DNA from: an uncultured SAR86 cluster bacterium
GTDB lineage: Bacteria > Pseudomonadota > Gammaproteobacteria > Magnimaribacterales > Magnimaribacteraceae
DNA length: 64,000 nt
Direction: 5' to 3'
NCBI GenBank assembly: GCA_902574355.1
Contig: CACGNN010000002.1
Location: 99,241-163,240 of the forward strand
The notes below the pieces were generated by a model. It saw only the letters and a list, made by a program, of their open reading frames with translations, was not told where the DNA came from and did not search any database. Within the stretch, counting starts at the first letter, position 1. Each line of letters starts with the position of its first letter. Shown piece by piece: positions 54,698 to 61,996 of the stretch. A program made the position numbers and the translations under genes.

Positions 54698-55512
54698 ATA
54701 CTTTCAACAAAATCTTATTAAATTTATTTTCCAAAACTCTAAAAAAGAATAGTAAATTTAAAGACCTACATAAAGGTGAAAGTTGCTATATATTCGGTAA
54801 TGGCTCTTCATTGAAATATTATGATTTAAAATTATTTAATGAAAAAGCATCTATAGGCTGTGGCGCTTTGTTTGCGCATAAGGATTTTAGATATCTAAAT
54901 TTAAAATATTATTATGTTGCTCATCCTTTATTCTTCTATAAATTCTGGAAAAATCCGTACAGCAAACGTTATGAGAAAAATAAAGTAGGTGAGTTTTATA
55001 GAAAAAAAATGAAACTCTTTCCAAACATACAATACTTTACTAGTTTGAGTAACTACTTTGGCATTAAAGGTAAGAATATCAATTATTTGTATCATTTTGG
55101 GCAGTCAGATCCATTAAAAATAAATAACCAAATGGACAATGTTTTTACTATGATGGATGGATCTTTGAAAGGAATGATTGGTACAGCCCTATACATGGGA
55201 TATACCGATATCACTTTGGTGGGTTGTGACTATACTTTCTCTCCAAAGATGCAAGGACATTTCTATGAGAGAGGTCCAGAAAAAAGGAATGAAGGGCCAG
55301 CATTTATAGGTAAAACTTTAAATTTGATTAAAGACAAGGTAACAATCCGTACTTTAACTCCTAACGAAGAGTTCAAGGGAGACACTCTCCAATCAATGAC
55401 TTATAAAGAGCTTGTGGGTGATAACACTCACTATAAGGACAATAATAATATTTTATCCGAGGCAGATCAAAAAGAGTTAGATTCATTGCGCATGGATTAC
55501 AAAATATTTTAG
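54694..55512 (+). CDS. DUF115/MptE-like protein, possible nonulosonate or sugar transferase
   Basis: The 272-residue protein begins with a basic stretch, then CYIFGNGSSLKYYDLKLFN and ASIGCGALFAHKDF. This matches the opening of DUF115/Maf-type proteins (GNGPSL, then a line about what the cell sees). DITLVGCDYTFSPKMQGHFYE fits the later conserved strand. Longer Maf proteins with DUF115 transfer pseudaminic or legionaminic acid to flagellin. This one has only the core domain. The link is by pattern and context, so function is tentative. It overlaps the preceding gene by 4 bp. Confidence 0.55.
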   Translation: MNTFNKILLNLFSKTLKKNSKFKDLHKGESCYIFGNGSSLKYYDLKLFNEKASIGCGALFAHKDFRYLNLKYYYVAHPLFFYKFWKNPYSKRYEKNKVGEFYRKKMKLFPNIQYFTSLSNYFGIKGKNINYLYHFGQSDPLKINNQMDNVFTMMDGSLKGMIGTALYMGYTDITLVGCDYTFSPKMQGHFYERGPEKRNEGPAFIGKTLNLIKDKVTIRTLTPNEEFKGDTLQSMTYKELVGDNTHYKDNNNILSEADQKELDSLRMDYKIF

Positions 55513-55546
55513 ATTTTAAAGAGGTGTTTCTAGCTTCGAGTGGTTT

Positions 55547-55576
55547 TTGACAACTTAAATTTCAATACCTTAAAAT
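55547..55576 (+). promoter_or_regulatory. sigma70-type promoter upstream of pseC
   Basis: A perfect TTGACA (55547-55552) is followed after 18 bp by TAAAAT (55571-55576), or after 17 bp by TTAAAA. Transcription would start near 55583, giving a leader of about 108 nt before the pseC ATG at 55691. This would make the Pse half of the island a separate transcription unit. It is the clearest promoter seen in the island after the one at 42518. Confidence 0.55.
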
Positions 55577-55690
55577 AATTATTAATCAATTGTTTCAGAA
55601 AAAGGGAACGTAAAGACTGCGATGAAAAAAATTGTAGTTACGTACTGCACAACTTTTTTCTAAGATTGAACAAATAAATAGGAAAATATA

Positions 55691-56857
55691 ATGCAAAAAA
55701 TTAAATACGGTCGCCAAGATGTAAGTGAGGCGGATATAAATGCAGTGATATCTGTATTACGCTCGGATTGGCTGACTCAGGGTCCAGTAGGTAAGTTATT
55801 TGAGAAGAGTGTTGCAGCATATTGTGGAGCTGAGTTTGCCGTGGCGACCAATAGTGCCACATCAGCACTACATGTAGCCTGTTTAGCATTGGGAGTTGGC
55901 AAAGGTGATATTGTCTGGACATCCGCTAATACCTTTGTTGCCAGTTCTAATTGTGCACTTTACTGCGGGGCATCAGTAGATTTTGTTGATATAGATCCAG
56001 ATACTTACAATCTCAGTATTGAGTGTTTAACAGATAAGCTAGCCAGAGCAGAGAAACTCGGTAAGTTACCTAAGGTAGTTATTCCTGTCCATTTAAATGG
56101 ACAATCTTGTGACATGGCAGAAATAAGTGCTTTGAGTGAAAAATATGGTTTCAAAATAATTGAGGACGCGTCACACGCCATAGGCGGAAAATATAAAACT
56201 GAGCGTGTTGGCAATGGACGTTATAGCGATATTACAGTATTCAGCTTCCATCCGGTAAAGATAATTACGACAGGTGAGGGAGGAATGGCGGTAACAAAAT
56301 CTGAAAATTTGGCTCGACGACTAACACTATTCCGTAGCCATGGCATCACCAGTGAAACTAACGAAATGGAGCCTAGACCCCTTGAAGAAATATGGAATTA
56401 TCAACAGATTGAACTCGGATTTAATTACCGAATGACGGACATACAGGCAGCATTGGGTTTGAACCAAATGGAGAGATTAGATGAATTTGTCGAGCGTCGA
56501 CATACTATTGCACAGAGATACAACGAAGAGTTGAAGAACCTACCTATACAGACCCCTATGCAAAAAATTGATATATATTCTGCGTATCATCTTTATCCCA
56601 TTCGTATTTCTCGTGAAAAAACAAATATTTCTCAAAAGCAGACATATCATTTGCTAAATGAAAATGGAATTCAGGCTAACCTCCACTATATTCCAGTTTA
56701 TCGACAGCCATATTACGAACGCCTTGGATTTAAGGAGGGCTATTGTCCAGAAGCTGAAAGGTATCATCAGGATGCTATAAGTATTCCCATGTACGCATCG
56801 TTAAGCGAAGATGATCAAACTACTGTGATCAGTGTATTGCATGATATTTTAGGTTAA
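55691..56857 (+). CDS. pseC: UDP-4-amino-4,6-dideoxy-N-acetyl-beta-L-altrosamine transaminase
   Basis: PseC aminates the 4-keto sugar made by PseB in CMP-pseudaminic acid synthesis, using PLP and glutamate. The 388-residue DegT-family protein has the PseC pattern IKYGRQDVSEADINAVISVL, SDWLTQGPVGKLFE, NSATSALHVACLALGVG, TSANTFVASSNCALYCGA, EDASHAIGGKY and the PLP Lys in FSFHPVKIITTGEGG. Matches are strong over the full length. It is the first gene after the promoter at 55547. pseB, normally just before pseC, is absent. Confidence 0.92.
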   Translation: MQKIKYGRQDVSEADINAVISVLRSDWLTQGPVGKLFEKSVAAYCGAEFAVATNSATSALHVACLALGVGKGDIVWTSANTFVASSNCALYCGASVDFVDIDPDTYNLSIECLTDKLARAEKLGKLPKVVIPVHLNGQSCDMAEISALSEKYGFKIIEDASHAIGGKYKTERVGNGRYSDITVFSFHPVKIITTGEGGMAVTKSENLARRLTLFRSHGITSETNEMEPRPLEEIWNYQQIELGFNYRMTDIQAALGLNQMERLDEFVERRHTIAQRYNEELKNLPIQTPMQKIDIYSAYHLYPIRISREKTNISQKQTYHLLNENGIQANLHYIPVYRQPYYERLGFKEGYCPEAERYHQDAISIPMYASLSEDDQTTVISVLHDILG

Positions 56858-56933
56858 CCAATACATCAGTTTCTAATTACCTTCACCAAATTATAGAGCC
56901 ATCATTAATGCAATAATTCTATCTTAGGATTGT

Positions 56934-57197
56934 GCAATGATTCCTCGGCAAGTATTAGAGATATTTATAGTTGTAAAATGTTGAAACACTCTATGGATGC
57001 GGCGTAAGAAGTTGTCACTGTGGTATTCGAAAATAACTACCGATGATGAAGAGATCTCTGAAATTGAAAAAATTTATAACATTGAGGTTCCCTTCTTGAG
57101 CCCAAAACATCTTTCTGATGATTTTGCAGGGATAACTATGGTAGTTTCACATGCGCTAAAATGGCTGAAATTAGAAAACCGAATTCTTAAATCATAA
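56934..57197 (+). pseudogene. pseF: decayed pseF (CMP-pseudaminate cytidylyltransferase) remnant
   Basis: An open frame at 56997-57197 (66 residues) reads KITTDDEEISEIEKIYNIEV, then PFLSPKHLSDDFAG and ALKWLK. This is residues about 50-85 of acylneuraminate cytidylyltransferases of the PseF type (VSTDDEEIA, EVPFLRP, LSDD, HAIxWL). Just upstream, in other frames, are AMIP (56934-56945, compare AIIPARGG) and RDIYSCKMLKHSMDAA, ending at TAA 57005-57007 (compare RKNIYSF, GKPMLKHSIDAA). The C-terminal two thirds is missing. Small deletions have broken the gene. This fills most of the 357-bp gap between pseC and the next gene; the rest of the gap shows nothing else. Confidence 0.75.
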
Positions 57198-57214
57198 CCA
57201 ATAAAGCAACTGTT

Positions 57215-58852
57215 ATGAATTCTAACGCAAGAGGCATAGTACTAATACAATCAAGACTTAGCTCCAGTAGATTGCCTGGTAAAGCATTATTACCCATAGG
57301 TGATCTTCCTATGGTTGTTTTAGCTGCTAAAAGAGCAGCAAATACTGGGCTTGATGTAAGGGTGTTAACTTCCGTAGATCCAAGTGATGATGCAATTTGT
57401 GAGCACTTAAAGAAACATGGAGTTGGATATTACAGGGGTAGTCTTGATAATGTTCTAAAACGCTTCAATGATGCTTTGGAAAGTTACGACGATATAACTA
57501 AAGTATTCAGACTTACAGCAGATAACGTTTTACCTGATGGAGCGATGTTAGATGAGATGGAAGCAGTATTCGATAACTTAAACGTAGACATCTTGGGTTG
57601 CGATTCAGTTAAGTCTTTCATGCCTTATGGTGTCTCCGCTGAATTGACAACTGTAAGTTGGATACGTAATGCATTCAAGAATACCAAAGATGCATATGAT
57701 ATTGAACATGTTACACCTTACATATATAGACATGGTGTGGGTAGCTACTTTAGTTCAAAGATAATTAGAGGCCCCCAAAACCTTAGAGTAACAATCGATT
57801 CACTTGATGACTATCTATCTGTGAGAACTTTATTTGATGGATCAAAAAATCCCTGTAACGAAAGTATTAACTCACTAATCAATAATTTTCTCAGAATGAA
57901 ATATCGTCCGCATTACAAACCGGCATCAAAAAAAATGACGCTTGGCGGCGTACAGTTTGGAATTGACTATGGCATTACGAATGATGGCGGTATAGTTTCT
58001 GAAAATGAATCTATCTCGATAATTAGAAAAGCCATCACAGAGGGAATCGAATATATAGATACGGCAGCTGCATATGGAAGTAGCGAGCAAGTTATTTCCA
58101 AAGCCCTAAAGGGTGGTTGGTCTAATAGGGTTAAAGTTATAACTAAATTGTTCCCTTTTAGTGACGAGGAATTAAAGGAAAACCATGGTGCTTGTTTGTC
58201 GCGTATGGTAAGAAACTCATTTCTTCAGTCTTGTGTTAATTTAAGGGTTGATCATTTGGATACTTTAATGCTGCACCGAGCTGAGCACCTTAATTATCCC
58301 CTAATTTACAGTGAACTTAGAAAATTGAAAGAAGAGGAGCTAATCAAACATATTGGCGTTTCTGTTCAAAGTCCTCAAGAGCTAAGCTTTGTTCTTCAAT
58401 ACAAAGACATTTCACTTATTCAGTTGCCATACAATATACTAGATTATAGGTGGGAGAAAATGGTTGGTGTGATTAAGCAGGAAAGAGAACAACGTGATTT
58501 GACTATCCATGCTCGTAGTTCAATGTTGCAGGGACTGCTTTGCTCAGATGATTTAAATAAGTGGCTGAAGGTAGGTATTGAAAATCCTAGTGCGATTGTC
58601 AGTTGGCTGAAAGAAAAATATATGCAACATGACAAACTATCTGTTTCTGATTTATGTATTGGATATGTTAATTCACAAGATTGGATAGATTCGGTTGTGA
58701 TAGGTGTTGATAATGAAAAGAATCTGCTCTCCAATCTTCAATCTATTTCTATGCCTCTAATGTCAAATGAAGTTATAACCGATTTATCTGCATCAAGACC
58801 TAGAATAAATGTCTCAACCTTAGATCCTGCAAATTGGAAATCAAATGTTTAA
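57215..58852 (+). CDS. fusion: SpsF-type cytidylyltransferase plus aldo/keto reductase
   Basis: A single 545-residue protein. The N-terminal part (about 1-235) is an SpsF/CMP-KDO-synthetase-like nucleotidyltransferase: IVLIQSRLSSSRLPGKALLP, GSLDNVLKRFNDAL, VFRLTADNVLPDG, EHVTPYIYRH and LRVTIDSLDDYLSVR. From about residue 242 an aldo/keto reductase follows: MTLGGVQFGIDYGITNDGG, YIDTAAAYGSSEQVISKAL, Lys in VKVITKLFPF and His in TLMLHRAEHL. The AKR half is a paralogue of the protein at 53816. Such fusions occur in pseudaminic-acid loci, where the role is unclear. It overlaps the next gene by 8 bp. Confidence 0.85.
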   Translation: MNSNARGIVLIQSRLSSSRLPGKALLPIGDLPMVVLAAKRAANTGLDVRVLTSVDPSDDAICEHLKKHGVGYYRGSLDNVLKRFNDALESYDDITKVFRLTADNVLPDGAMLDEMEAVFDNLNVDILGCDSVKSFMPYGVSAELTTVSWIRNAFKNTKDAYDIEHVTPYIYRHGVGSYFSSKIIRGPQNLRVTIDSLDDYLSVRTLFDGSKNPCNESINSLINNFLRMKYRPHYKPASKKMTLGGVQFGIDYGITNDGGIVSENESISIIRKAITEGIEYIDTAAAYGSSEQVISKALKGGWSNRVKVITKLFPFSDEELKENHGACLSRMVRNSFLQSCVNLRVDHLDTLMLHRAEHLNYPLIYSELRKLKEEELIKHIGVSVQSPQELSFVLQYKDISLIQLPYNILDYRWEKMVGVIKQEREQRDLTIHARSSMLQGLLCSDDLNKWLKVGIENPSAIVSWLKEKYMQHDKLSVSDLCIGYVNSQDWIDSVVIGVDNEKNLLSNLQSISMPLMSNEVITDLSASRPRINVSTLDPANWKSNV

Positions 58853-59621
58853 TTTAACTGACAAACATATCTTACTAACTGGCGCTACAGGTTACCTTGG
58901 CAGTCAAGTAGCGTACGGGCTTGCCGAACTAGGCGCAATTATACACGTTAACTCGAGGACTATCGGAGCATGTGAAAGCCTTGTTGAAGAGATTAAAGTA
59001 AAAGGTTACAGAGCAATTGTTGCCTCTTTTGATGTAACTAAAGACGAAGCTGTAAGAGAATATGCTGATTCTCTTAGTCAGCTTGATGTTCTTATCAACA
59101 ATTCATATACAGGAATAGGAGGTACGATTTTGAGTGCTTCGACGGATAACTATATTGATAGTTATCAGTCATCAGTTGTTGCAAGTGCAAACTTAACCAA
59201 GGTGTTCGAACCATTTCTTTCCGAAGCAGCTTCACTTAGGGGAAATGCTTCTATAATTAACGTCGCCTCAATGTATGGAATGGTTTCTCCAGATGCTCGC
59301 ATTTATGATTCCGATGAAGGAACTAATCCACCATTTTACGGAGCCTCAAAAGCAGCACTGATTCAACTGACAAAGTATGCAGCATGTGAATTAGCTGATA
59401 AAAATATTAGAGTTAACTGTGTGTCACCAGGTCCTTTTCCATCTGATATTGCACAGTCGAACCTCCCAAACTTAATGAAAAAAATTGCTTCCAAAGTACC
59501 TATGGGCAGGATTGGTTTGCCCTTCGAATTAGTCGGCCCTATCGCCTTTTTAGCCTCAGATGCTTCATCTTATGTAACTGGTGTGAATTTACCAATTGAT
59601 GGTGGCTGGACAGCATGGTAG
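58845..59621 (+). CDS. SDR-family oxidoreductase of nonulosonate cluster, second copy
   Basis: The 258-residue classical SDR has HILLTGATGYLGSQVAYGLA, LINNSYTGIG, the catalytic Ser in NVASMYGMVSPDARIY, Tyr/Lys in FYGASKAALIQLTKYAACEL, PGPFPSD and the end IDGGWTAW. It shares the extended post-Ser segment and the final GGxxAW with the SDR at 47963, so the two are probably paralogues serving the two synthase sets. The substrate is unknown. It begins inside the 3' end of the SpsF-AKR gene. Confidence 0.75.
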   Translation: MFNLTDKHILLTGATGYLGSQVAYGLAELGAIIHVNSRTIGACESLVEEIKVKGYRAIVASFDVTKDEAVREYADSLSQLDVLINNSYTGIGGTILSASTDNYIDSYQSSVVASANLTKVFEPFLSEAASLRGNASIINVASMYGMVSPDARIYDSDEGTNPPFYGASKAALIQLTKYAACELADKNIRVNCVSPGPFPSDIAQSNLPNLMKKIASKVPMGRIGLPFELVGPIAFLASDASSYVTGVNLPIDGGWTAW

Positions 59622-59661
59622 TAGTGGTAAAGAATCCACTTTTGCGCGAGGCCGTATTCCT

Positions 59662-59710
59662 GTTGTCTTACTTGGTAACTGCTTTAGATACATGCAGTTC
59701 TTAAGACAAC
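59662..59710 (+). repeat. nested inverted repeat (RNA hairpin) before pseG
   Basis: Outer arms GTTGTCTTA (59662-59670) and TAAGACAAC (59702-59710) are perfect complements. Inside them, AACTGC (59677-59682) and GCAGTT (59694-59699) pair again, leaving an 11-nt loop. The structure lies in the 142-bp gap between the SDR gene and pseG. No T-tract follows, so an intrinsic terminator is unlikely. One frame across it reads RIPVVLLGNC, which might be a coding relic. Role unknown. Confidence 0.5.
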
Positions 59711-59763
59711 TGGGTAAAGTCAGAAATAATATATGAAGTTCTCCTAGAAGAAAATTTATGTAA

Positions 59764-60726
59764 ATGGAAGTAGTTTTTCGTGTTGATGCATCGTCGCAAA
59801 TTGGCACTGGCCATGTTATGCGTTGCCTTTCATTGGCAGATGAGTTAAAAAAAAATGATAATAATATAAGTTTTGTTTGTCGTAATAATACCGGACATCT
59901 TATAAATTTTATTGAAAGTAAAGGCTATAGAGTATACGAAATTTCAGTAGAAGAAAATTGTTCAGCTAATCAAAATGATTTTAAAGATTACGAAAAAGCC
60001 GACTTTATGATTGATGCAAGTCTAACAATTGAAGTCCTCGAACACATTAAGGTAGATTGGCTAATTGTTGATCATTACGCTATCGACTATAGGTGGGAAT
60101 CTGAGGTAAAAAAATATGTAAAATCAATTCTAGTTGTCGATGATTTAGCAAATAGAAGGCATGATTGTGATGTGTTGCTGGATCAAAATTGGTTCGGAAC
60201 AGAGACAATCGGTCGTTATACTAATTTGCTACCAAAGGACTGTATTCCCTTACTTGGACCTAATTTCGCACTATTATCAAAAAAATACTCTACTGCACGC
60301 AGACAAAAAGAAATTCATAATGGCAAAGTAAATAATGTTTTAATTTTCATGGGTGGTGTGGATTCTGGGAAACAAACCACTAAAGCTTTAAAGGCACTTT
60401 GTTCTGAAGAATTGAAACATATCTCAGTTGATGTAGTCATTGGCAACTCAAATGAAGACATAAATAAAATCACAGAGATTGCTTCGAGTCGAAAAAGAAC
60501 AGTGGTACATAGGCTGCTTCCAAGTCTTGTAGATCTTATGACTAAGGCTGATTTAATGTTATGTGCAGGAGGATCAACAACTTGGGAGAGGTGTTGTTTG
60601 GGATTGCCCGCTATTGTTGTTATTTCTGCAAAGAATCAAATCAAATTTACAAAGCTACTTGCAAAAGAGGGTGTTCATTTATTACTAGGAAATACCAAAG
60701 AAATAAATAGTAAGATTGGTTTTTGA
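59764..60726 (+). CDS. pseG: UDP-2,4-diacetamido-2,4,6-trideoxy-beta-L-altropyranose hydrolase
   Basis: PseG removes UDP from the doubly acetylated altrose before condensation with phosphoenolpyruvate. The 320-residue GT-B-like protein has VVFRVDASSQIGTGHVMRCL at the start, WLIVDHYAIDYRWE, VVDDLANRRHDCDVLLDQN, VLIFMGGVDSGKQTTKAL and LCAGGSTTWERCCLGLP. It stops early at TGA 60724-60726, after a TTTTT run. The missing C-terminal helices (CELINDRDKVKNMSILSST, then DGDGIRR) are found in the next frame. It was therefore probably one frame with the following GNAT domain. Confidence 0.88.
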   Translation: MEVVFRVDASSQIGTGHVMRCLSLADELKKNDNNISFVCRNNTGHLINFIESKGYRVYEISVEENCSANQNDFKDYEKADFMIDASLTIEVLEHIKVDWLIVDHYAIDYRWESEVKKYVKSILVVDDLANRRHDCDVLLDQNWFGTETIGRYTNLLPKDCIPLLGPNFALLSKKYSTARRQKEIHNGKVNNVLIFMGGVDSGKQTTKALKALCSEELKHISVDVVIGNSNEDINKITEIASSRKRTVVHRLLPSLVDLMTKADLMLCAGGSTTWERCCLGLPAIVVISAKNQIKFTKLLAKEGVHLLLGNTKEINSKIGF

Positions 60727-61304
60727 AAATATGTGAACTTATTAACGACAGAGATAAGGTAAAAAATATGTCAATCTTGAGTTCAACAATGGTAGATGGA
60801 GACGGGATTCGACGGGTAGTTTCTAAGCTACATGGATTTTCCTTGCCAATAAGTGTTAGAAAAGCAAAAAATGAAGATGAAAAATTATTGCTTGATTGGG
60901 TAAATGATCCGATTGTCAGAAAATTTTCTTTTAATCAAGACCCTATAACTAATAAGGAGCATCATGATTGGTTTAGAAGAAAGATTAATGATCCTGATTG
61001 TTTGATGCTAATCGGTGTGGATTCCGAAAATATTCCAATTGGACAAGTTAGAATAGATAGTCATGATGAAATCGGTATTATTGATATAAGTATAGACAGT
61101 GCGGCTAGAGGTTTTGGATTTGCTGAACTTCTTTTAAAAAAATCTGTTGAATTTTGGAAGAATACAGGTAGCAATAAACCGTTAATAGGAGATGTTTTAA
61201 GCTCAAATATAGCAAGTCAAAAAGTTTTTATTAACTCGGGGTTTATGGAGCAAAATAACGATAATACTAATAATAGTGATGTTATCAGATATATTTTAGA
61301 TTAA
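60723..61304 (+). CDS. pseH: PseH-like GNAT N-acetyltransferase carrying the PseG C-terminus
   Basis: This 193-residue frame opens at TTG 60723. Its first 40 residues resemble the end of PseG. From about residue 43 it is a GNAT: ISVRKAKNEDEKLLLDWVND, FSFNQDPITNKEHHDWF, and the acetyl-CoA region IDISIDSAARGFGFAELLL with SQKVFINSGF. PseH acetylates the 4-amino group made by PseC. An ATG at 60768 with AAGG eight bases upstream could serve as an independent start. The whole may instead be translated with PseG by -1 slippage at TTTTTGA, or reflect a sequencing error. Confidence 0.75.
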   Translation: MKICELINDRDKVKNMSILSSTMVDGDGIRRVVSKLHGFSLPISVRKAKNEDEKLLLDWVNDPIVRKFSFNQDPITNKEHHDWFRRKINDPDCLMLIGVDSENIPIGQVRIDSHDEIGIIDISIDSAARGFGFAELLLKKSVEFWKNTGSNKPLIGDVLSSNIASQKVFINSGFMEQNNDNTNNSDVIRYILD

Positions 61305-61307
61305 ATT

Positions 61308-61988
61308 ATGAATAAGAAAAAAGTCTTAGTGATTGTTGCTCATCCTGATGATGAGGTTTTAGGGTGTGGCGGAACCATTGCCAAACACAAAGATATTGGT
61401 GATGAGGTGACAGTGTTAATTATGGCTGATGGGGTAAATAGCCGTGATGAAAAACTACAAAGCGAAAGTATTGAAGAGCGCAAATTATGTGCAAAGAAGG
61501 CAAATGACATATTAAAAGTTGATGATCTCATCTTTCTGTCATTTCCTGATAATAAAATGGATACCGTGCCTTTGCTAGAAGTAATTAAGAGTATTGAAAA
61601 TATAATGACAGAATTGCGCCCAGATATTATTTACACTCATAGTTTAAGCGATCTAAATATTGATCATTGTGTTGTTCATAATGCATCAATAACTGCTTGT
61701 AGATCATTTCCTGAACAATCAGTTAATCAGATACTTTTTTTTGAGGTACCTTCTAGTACTGAGTGGCGCACTTCTGCCTCAAATAATTTTTTCAATCCAA
61801 ACTGGTTCTCGGATATTTCAGATACACTTGATCTTAAGATGAAAGCTTTGTCTGAATATGAGAAAGAGCTTCATGAATTCCCACATCCCCGTTCACTTTT
61901 CGCTGTAGAATGCTTAGCTAAGTGGCGTGGTGCATGTTCTGGGGTTTTGGCTGCTGAAGCCTTTGAACTTGGAAGAAAGATCGTCTAG
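61308..61988 (+). CDS. PIG-L family deacetylase
   Basis: PIG-L/LmbE enzymes are zinc-dependent N-deacetylases of amino sugars. The 226-residue protein has the hallmark VIVAHPDDEVLGCGGTIAKH near the N terminus, GVNSRDEK, and the third ligand region HSLSDLNIDHCVVHNA. It sits between the PseH-like gene and the NeuB-type synthase, 3 bp and 8 bp away, so it probably removes an N-acetyl group from a pathway intermediate or from the finished nonulosonate. The exact substrate is unknown. Confidence 0.82.
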   Translation: MNKKKVLVIVAHPDDEVLGCGGTIAKHKDIGDEVTVLIMADGVNSRDEKLQSESIEERKLCAKKANDILKVDDLIFLSFPDNKMDTVPLLEVIKSIENIMTELRPDIIYTHSLSDLNIDHCVVHNASITACRSFPEQSVNQILFFEVPSSTEWRTSASNNFFNPNWFSDISDTLDLKMKALSEYEKELHEFPHPRSLFAVECLAKWRGACSGVLAAEAFELGRKIV

Positions 61989-61996
61989 GTGAATTT

